Assembly (NCBI GenBank): GCA_028673005.1
Contig: CM054118.1
Coordinates: 6,536,410 to 6,600,409, forward strand
Source: Tanypteryx hageni
Taxonomy: Eukaryota; Arthropoda; Insecta; Odonata; Petaluridae
Length of the DNA: 64,000 bases
Reading direction: 5' to 3'
Shown here: positions 58,390-64,000 of the stretch, piece after piece
Numbering within the stretch: position 1 is the stretch's first letter
Layout of the letters: each line of letters opens with the position of its first letter
The notes under the pieces: generated by a model
Seen by the model: only the letters and a program-made list of their open reading frames with translations
What the model was told of the DNA's origin: nothing
The model's database searches: none
Position numbers and translations under genes: made by a program

Positions 58390-58749
58390 CAGTAAAATCT
58401 CGTTACAACGTACTTTTAAATTACGTGTTCCAAATTACGTACTTTTTTAAATCCCCGTCAATTTTCCTATATAAATACTGTATAAATATTTCAAAATAAC
58501 GTACTTCAACGTAATTTTCAATACTATGTATGGACTTCAGAGGTCCTAATAAATTTTGCTTTTGGTTTTAAAGTACACTTTCATACGTAAATGACTCAGT
58601 CAGGTAGGTAAAACCATTCGTGCCAGACCTGCAAGAATGCCGACCCCCAATGAGATGATTTCAGAGAAAATGCCCCCATTTCCACCTAAATAACCTTTAC
58701 CTTTCCTCTATCTCCTTTTCCAAGAAACTCATTAAGGGTGTCTCCTACT

Positions 58750-61700
58750 TAGGGTGACCAGATTAAAAATTTGGTTTTGAGGTATCATAGGTAGATTTTG
58801 GGGTATTCATGGTTAGGTTTTGGGGTATTTATGGTTAGGTTTTGGGGTATTCATTATTGGGCTTTGGGATAATCGCACTATCAAATATAAAGTACGAACA
58901 ATTATAATAAGAATATTTTATTTTTTATGTTTGTAGATTTTCACAATATACAAGCGCATGGAACACAGATTTAGTCAAATTTTGGCACAATTAGTCAAAT
59001 TTATAGCAAGTCTTTAATCAAAATTTAAATATTTTATTTTATGACAGTTATGAACACTAACGTAAACTTTTACAAATATTATCATGATATGTTTTGCATA
59101 ATTATTTGCAATATAAATTCAGTAAACCTGATTTATTTTATCAAAATAGAAGAATTTATCTAACAATATTTTTTATTCGAGCGAATTTCTTTTAGCAATT
59201 TTTCATTTTTTAATACAACTGCATAAAATTCTTTGCATGACATATTGTAATTGGTTTGCACCAGTAATTCTCCCTCAACAGATTTTAGGTCTAATCTGTT
59301 CCTATTATTTTTCGAAGAGTTGAACATTAAGCTAAATACTCGCTCACTCATTGCATTTGAGTGAGGCAAAGCAAAAACAAAATCAGTAATTTTTTCTATA
59401 TTAGATACATCGTATGCATTTAAAAATTTTATCCAAATATCTGTGATATTTTTGAGTTCTTTTGTGTTAGTATTTTTATGGAACGATTTTAACAGGTCGT
59501 ACTCTTCATATAGCAAATGAATATTAATATTGGAAATTTTAAATAAATCTATAACTTTTAAGAAAAGATCAAAATGTGCCACTTCATGTAGTTTGAATAT
59601 ATTAAGATACTCATACTTATTATTTTCAAAACTAAATCTTTTTTCAATGTACTGAATTAAAGTTTTAAGAAAATCGTCTGCTCTTTTCTTAAACAAATTT
59701 ATCTCTACTGGGTTGCGACAAGATTTCAATTTTTGTATAGCAACGAATCCATAAAAATGATCATTTAATTTAGAAAATAGAGAGTGTCTTAGATTGAACA
59801 TTAAGTTAAATAGTTCTACTATAATTGGACCATCCTGCTCTAGATTACAAATTGCGTTTTGGATACAGGTTGCTGCATTTGAAAAGAAAGAAAGGTAGGT
59901 TTCAGCAAATTCGTTCGAAAAAAATCTCGCAAAATAGGTGGACATCTTTCCAAAGATAGAAAATTGTTTTTCACTTGCTCAAAATTTTTGTTTGGCATAT
60001 CTACTGCTGGAAGGAGCGACAACCATCTTGTAGGAACGTGACGCATTAGATCTGAATATTCTAGATCGCAAAATTCGTAATGTTCTTTTAAATTTTCTAA
60101 CCTTTTACTATGTGAACTAAATTCATTATATGTTTTTAAAATTATACATTCTATATCAACTTCTAAATAGCTTGTAGCTTTTCTTGTTGCATTGTGTAAG
60201 ACATGGCAAAGACACCCCATATCTATTAAATCCTTATTAAATTTCTTAAATTCTGTAAATACACTCTGATTAATACCAAAATTTACATAAGCATTATCAC
60301 CGCAAAAACTAACAATGTTCTCGGGATTTTAATTCAGCCCCTTCAACTTTTGAAGTAAGCAAAGTGCAATATCCTTTGAAGTTTCTGACTGGCTGTTAAA
60401 GAAACTCAAAAGTTTTGTTTGAACTCCTCCACTAGATTTAGAAAAATATCTACACATTAAGGGAAACATTCTAATGTTCCCTTTATTTGACGAATCTGTT
60501 GTAATTGAAAATGGATGATTTTCTTTTAAATTCTCGACAACTTTAGGTACGCAGTCTTTTGCTAGAACATGTGTTATTATTTTAGATATTTTTGTTCGCG
60601 CGCATGTCCATTGAGAAGCAACTTTTGAATCACTAAATAATGTTTTGAATAATGAACTCATGCAATCCGGTGATCTATAGCTATGCGCATGTTTCACTGT
60701 GTGATAGACAAACGTAGCTTCTGCGGCAACAATCTTTTGTTCTTCAGTCGAAACTAATGATGTCGTCGAGGAAATGAAAAATAAATTTAAACTTTGATTA
60801 TTAATAGCTAATGCTTTCCCTTTTTTATGCTTATTACTTAGCATATGCTTTTTAAGGTCATAAACACCTCCATTTACTATGAAAAATTCACAATTGCACC
60901 ATACACATTTCGCTTTACCAGCAGTTCTTCCTTTAATCACCCAGGCGTAAGTTCCCTGCCACTCCTCGTTGAAATAATTCTGATGTTTTCTCTTCTTATT
61001 CTTTTCTTGATTTAACCTCTGTATTTTTTCTTCTTCGGTATCTGATGACAATAAAGAGGACATTCTGTGAAAACAAGGGTTAATGTAATATTTATAGAAT
61101 TTATTGTATTAATAATTAACCGGAAATATAGTATTATTAAAATTAGTACAACAATAATTGGCTTCAGACATTACCTGTATCAAAATGATCATAATAAAAT
61201 CCGATACAATCCATTTATATAAATAAACAGTTTCCGAAGCACATGGCAAGAACTCTCAGCTTCACACTTCGCTGCAAAAATCACACCGGCAAGCTTCTCT
61301 TATTTCTTTGCTCTAAATTCCTTCTGGAGAATTAATGGTACACTATCTTCTTTTATTCGCTGCGTAAGCCCTCACGATAATACAATGAGATAAAAAAGAT
61401 CTCAAGTAGTGACCGCGGGACCCCTTACTCCCTTCTTGTCGGGCCTGTGACGGGTGCCGAACATTACGAAGTAAGCATAATATAAATATCCTATAACGCT
61501 CTAGATAAGTAGGATACAAAGTAGTTTTTTCGAGTCTTTAAGCGTGCATTTCAACAAAATAGTTACCCTCCGCTAATTCTTTCCTCTTATGTAATTTCCT
61601 AAACTTGGTATTATATGATTTGTCGCGTTCACATTTTGTTTACTTAGTGACACTCGCTTATTCATTTAGTACAGAACACTGAGAAAAGAATTTTATTTCT

Positions 61701-61821
61701 GAAACACTGAAAAGGGGTATTTTTCGTACCCCATTTCAGATTTTAAAAAGGGGGCATTTTATAAATTTAATTCAGTAAATGGGGTATTGTACCCCGAAAT
61801 GGGGTACGTCTGGCCACCCTA
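58750..61821. mobile_element. hAT element, 3,072 bp, inserted in Tigger
   Basis: Ends tagggtgaccaga (left) and tctggccaccta-type (right; inverted tagggtggccaga) lie inside an exact 8-bp duplication, ctcctact, at 58,742-58,749 and 61,822-61,829. Sub-terminal ggggtat/gggta motifs repeat at both ends (about 58,800-58,855 and 61,715-61,805). Transposase is on the minus strand. Confidence 0.93.
59160..61063 (-). pseudogene. hAT transposase with BED-type zinc finger, two lesions
   Basis: 61,063-60,329: acidic start, then a BED-like finger (AKCVWCNCEFFIVNGG, DLKKHMLSNKHKK) and ITTDSSNKGNIRMFPLM, an early core region with conserved D. A TAA at 60,326-60,328 interrupts, after which the same frame continues SFCGDNAYVNFG (second catalytic D), MGCLCHVLHN and LMRHVPTRWLSLLPAV to about 59,940. 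A frameshift there leads to 59,945-59,160, ending in FVFALPHSNAMSERVFSLMF and GELLVQTNYNM, the hAT dimerisation motif. Only one stop and one frameshift separate it from an open ~630-codon frame, so it is relatively young. Confidence 0.88.
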
Positions 61822-62065
61822 CTCCTACTCCAATTTTCGGTAATTTTTGAGTGTTTTCCTCTAGTCGTTGCTTCACTTTCCATCACTTTCACTTTCCAAC
61901 CCTTCATCATTCTAGGCCTCAGTTCTCGGAGAGACAGTATGCACGTATGAAGCAGTATTTATTTGCAAGTGTGTGCATCCAGTCGATTTAGATCACCAAC
62001 CGCAGTCTTTTGTTTTAAAGTGAATTTGTTCGTTGAACACTAAACCCTTAGTTATTCCCACAAAC

Positions 62066-63589
62066 ATGAGTGGTTTCAACAAAATGGCGAATAAACGGAA
62101 ACAGTTCTCGTTAAGTGAAAAAGTTAATATTTTAGAAGAAAATGACAGTGGAAAAAACAAGAGGCGATCGCGAGAGAATTAGGGATTGCTCCTGCAACAG
62201 TGTCCACGATACTCAAAGATCGAGAGGAAATTGTGAAACTTGAAGAGAGGTCTGCGTTGTGCCCCGATCGGAAACAGCTGCGCTTAGGAGATCATCAGGA
62301 AATTGAGGACGCTGTCATCACATGGTTTAAGAACGTCCGAGCTGGTGACATTCCAACTACGGGCCCTATATTGCAGGCAAAGGCCCGGGAGTTCGCGAGA
62401 TTAATGGGAATTGGAGAGTTCGAAGCCAGCTCAGGTTGGTTGTTTAGGTTTTGTGAACGATACGGAATTTCTTGGAAAGTTGTCGCTAGCGAAGAAAGGA
62501 GTGCTGATATTCATGCAGTTACAATGTGGAAGGAAGAAAAAATGTTGGAGATTGTGCGATCATATAAATCTGAGGACGTCTTCAATGCTGATGAGACAGC
62601 GTATTCTTACAAACGTCTGCCTGACAAAACCATGGCTTACAGAGGTGAGAAATCAAAAGAAAGACTGTCTGTTTTATTTCGTTGCGATACAACAGGGACA
62701 ACCAAGATGCGGCCATTAGTGATAGGTAAATACGCAAAGCCGCGATGCTTCAAAGGCGTTTCTTCTTTTCCGGCAGCTTATAAAGCCAATAAAAGCGCAT
62801 GGATGACGAAACAGATTTTTCCTGAGAAGCTGTTAAAAATGTGCGTAATCATGAGAAGAGAAAAGAGAAAAATATTACTGCTGGTTGACAATTGCTAGTC
62901 ACATTTAGTTGAAATTCGACTGGAGAATACGAAACGAGTTTTTTCCACAAAGCTGTACCTCAGTCATACAGCCATTGGACCAGGGAATTATTAAAAATAC
63001 AAAAGTGAATTTCCGTCGTGGACTCATCGAGAAGATACTGATTGATATATTAATTATGATTTACTAACGAATATTAAGGTTCACCTTGGCATGGAAATGA
63101 TCACGAGTGGCTGTCAGCGAGAGAAAAATTGCCAATTTTTGGAAGAAGTCGGGCAATATGTTTTCATCGCAGATTGCTGATTATACTTCTGAAGAAAATT
63201 TCAATGTTTCTGAAGAGCTTTGGAAAGATGTCTCCTCAAGACTTCAACTTGATTCTTTATTGATGTTTGAAGAGTTTAATGATGTTGATAATAATTTGTA
63301 AACCACGCCTTTATTAACGGATGATGCCGTTCTAAAGAGCGTTATTGAGCCAGGTGGGGAAATAAGCAGTGAGTCTGAAGATGAGGTAGAGGTTGATACA
63401 AGTGTGACATCATCAGTGACATCGTTCGAGGCGTCCGAGTGTTTGGATAAATTAAAGGCATTTACTATGAAATCTGAAGATGTGCCGGAGACGTTATTTA
63501 AATCATTTGATGAAGTGGAAAAATATGTTAAGTTTCACATTCTAAAAAAGATGAAACAAAGGAAAATTTCAGATTGTTTTATGAAGTAA
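62066..63589 (+). pseudogene. Tigger (pogo-family) transposase, degraded
   Basis: Start ATG 62,066: MSGFNKMANKRKQFSLSEKV, then a frameshift near 62,155 into ARELGIAPATVSTILKDREE (psq-type DNA-binding region) and the CENP-B-like part TTGPILQAKAREFARLMG. DDE domain: DVFNADETAYSYKRLPDKT (first D), KILLLVDNC (second D) followed by TAG at 62,896-62,898, and QPLDQGIIKN (third D, at 62,978-62,980 in another frame). The C-terminal acidic region continues through a TAA at 63,299-63,301 to 63,589. All three catalytic Asp codons survive, though in different frames, with at least two frameshifts and two stops. Confidence 0.88.
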
Positions 63590-63738
63590 TAAAGTAGTGT
63601 TGAAATACATACATAATCTTTTTGTTATTTTTCTTTTCTGTTGTATTCCTTATGGGTATTTTCAGTATACCGTACTTTCAGTATAAAGCATAAGAATTCA
63701 TGTTCCGTAGAGATACGTTGTATCGAGATTTTACTGTA

Positions 63739-64000
63739 TAGGTAAATTCCATTTGTATATTACAGCTACAATGAACGCATTTTGGAATCATAATTCCAAT
63801 AATATGACAGCGATGAATAACGACAATGTTCCAATATGTTCGATAAATAACCGATTTCCTTTCATTTATCTCTGTAGTTAAAATTAATCCTGGCCCGGGA
63901 AGAAGCCAATTGCAAGAGATTACGTTTCTGCACGTTCCTAACTATAACAGTCCATGAATTCATTATGATTAATTAATTAAATACTACCCGTTTATTAAAT
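63739..64000. other. AT-rich spacer at window edge
   Basis: Nothing recognised. Confidence 0.4.

Larger units (their letters stand above)
58390..63736 (+). mobile_element. Tigger element, disrupted by a hAT insertion
   Basis: Ends cagtaaaatctcgttacaac (58,390) and, inverted, cagtaaaatctcgatacaac (right end at 63,736) are nearly identical and flanked by TA at 58,388-58,389 and 63,737-63,738, the pogo/Tigger signature. Removing the hAT and one duplication copy leaves about 2.27 kb, a normal Tigger size. A degraded transposase lies on the plus strand at 62,066-63,589. Confidence 0.92.

Overview
This window looks like intergenic, transposon-dense DNA from an animal nuclear genome. An invertebrate, most likely an arthropod, is my inference from the mix of Jockey-type, RTE-type and CR1-like LINEs, Helitrons, hAT, mariner and pogo/Tigger elements, AT-rich spacers and many dinucleotide repeats. 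I recognise no host protein-coding gene, no functional RNA gene, no CRISPR array and no bacterial-style operon. Every coding region I can name belongs to a mobile element, and almost all of them are broken.

Layout. 1-1,700: edge of a 61-bp tandem repeat, a 5'-truncated RTE LINE tail, a 64-bp tandem duplication and a perfect 82-bp palindrome around an (AT)n tract. 4.78-5.42 kb: a diverged ~217-bp tandem repeat. 6.2-6.5 kb: a short hAT-type MITE. 10.9-19.2 kb: a nested block on the minus strand. An upper Helitron (5' end at 19,185) has its helicase gene split by an RTE LINE (14,166-17,436, perfect 11-bp target duplication). A second Helitron (5' end about 13,885) lies directly downstream and carries an unusual 912-bp inverted-repeat element. 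19.3-23.2 kb: an old hAT element containing a Tigger-like non-autonomous element. 24.1-28.5 kb: a Jockey-type LINE, intact except for one nonsense codon in ORF2. 29-32 kb: a LINE tail, a tRNA-Gly-like pseudogene and long pyrimidine tracts. 37.2-41.2 kb: a decayed CR1-like LINE. 42.8-43.7 kb: a mariner remnant with very long inverted repeats. 44-46.4 kb: pyrimidine, purine and G-rich simple sequence. 47.5-49 kb: a pogo-type remnant carrying a hAT MITE. 51.1-54.4 kb: a tRNA-derived SINE head followed by a nearly intact RTE LINE with one internal stop. 56-57.7 kb: two hAT MITEs. 58.4-63.7 kb: a Tigger element with TA duplication, into which a 3.07-kb hAT element has inserted with a perfect 8-bp duplication.

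The elements interact mainly by nesting, so relative insertion order can be read from duplications and split reading frames: Helitron before RTE, Tigger before hAT, hAT before Tigger-MITE, pogo before hAT-MITE. The least damaged, and therefore probably youngest, elements are the RTE at 51-54 kb and the Jockey element at 24-28 kb. The least familiar structure is the 11,477-12,388 element, whose ends carry repeated 12-bp palindromes. All identifications rest on motifs read by eye; no database search was possible.
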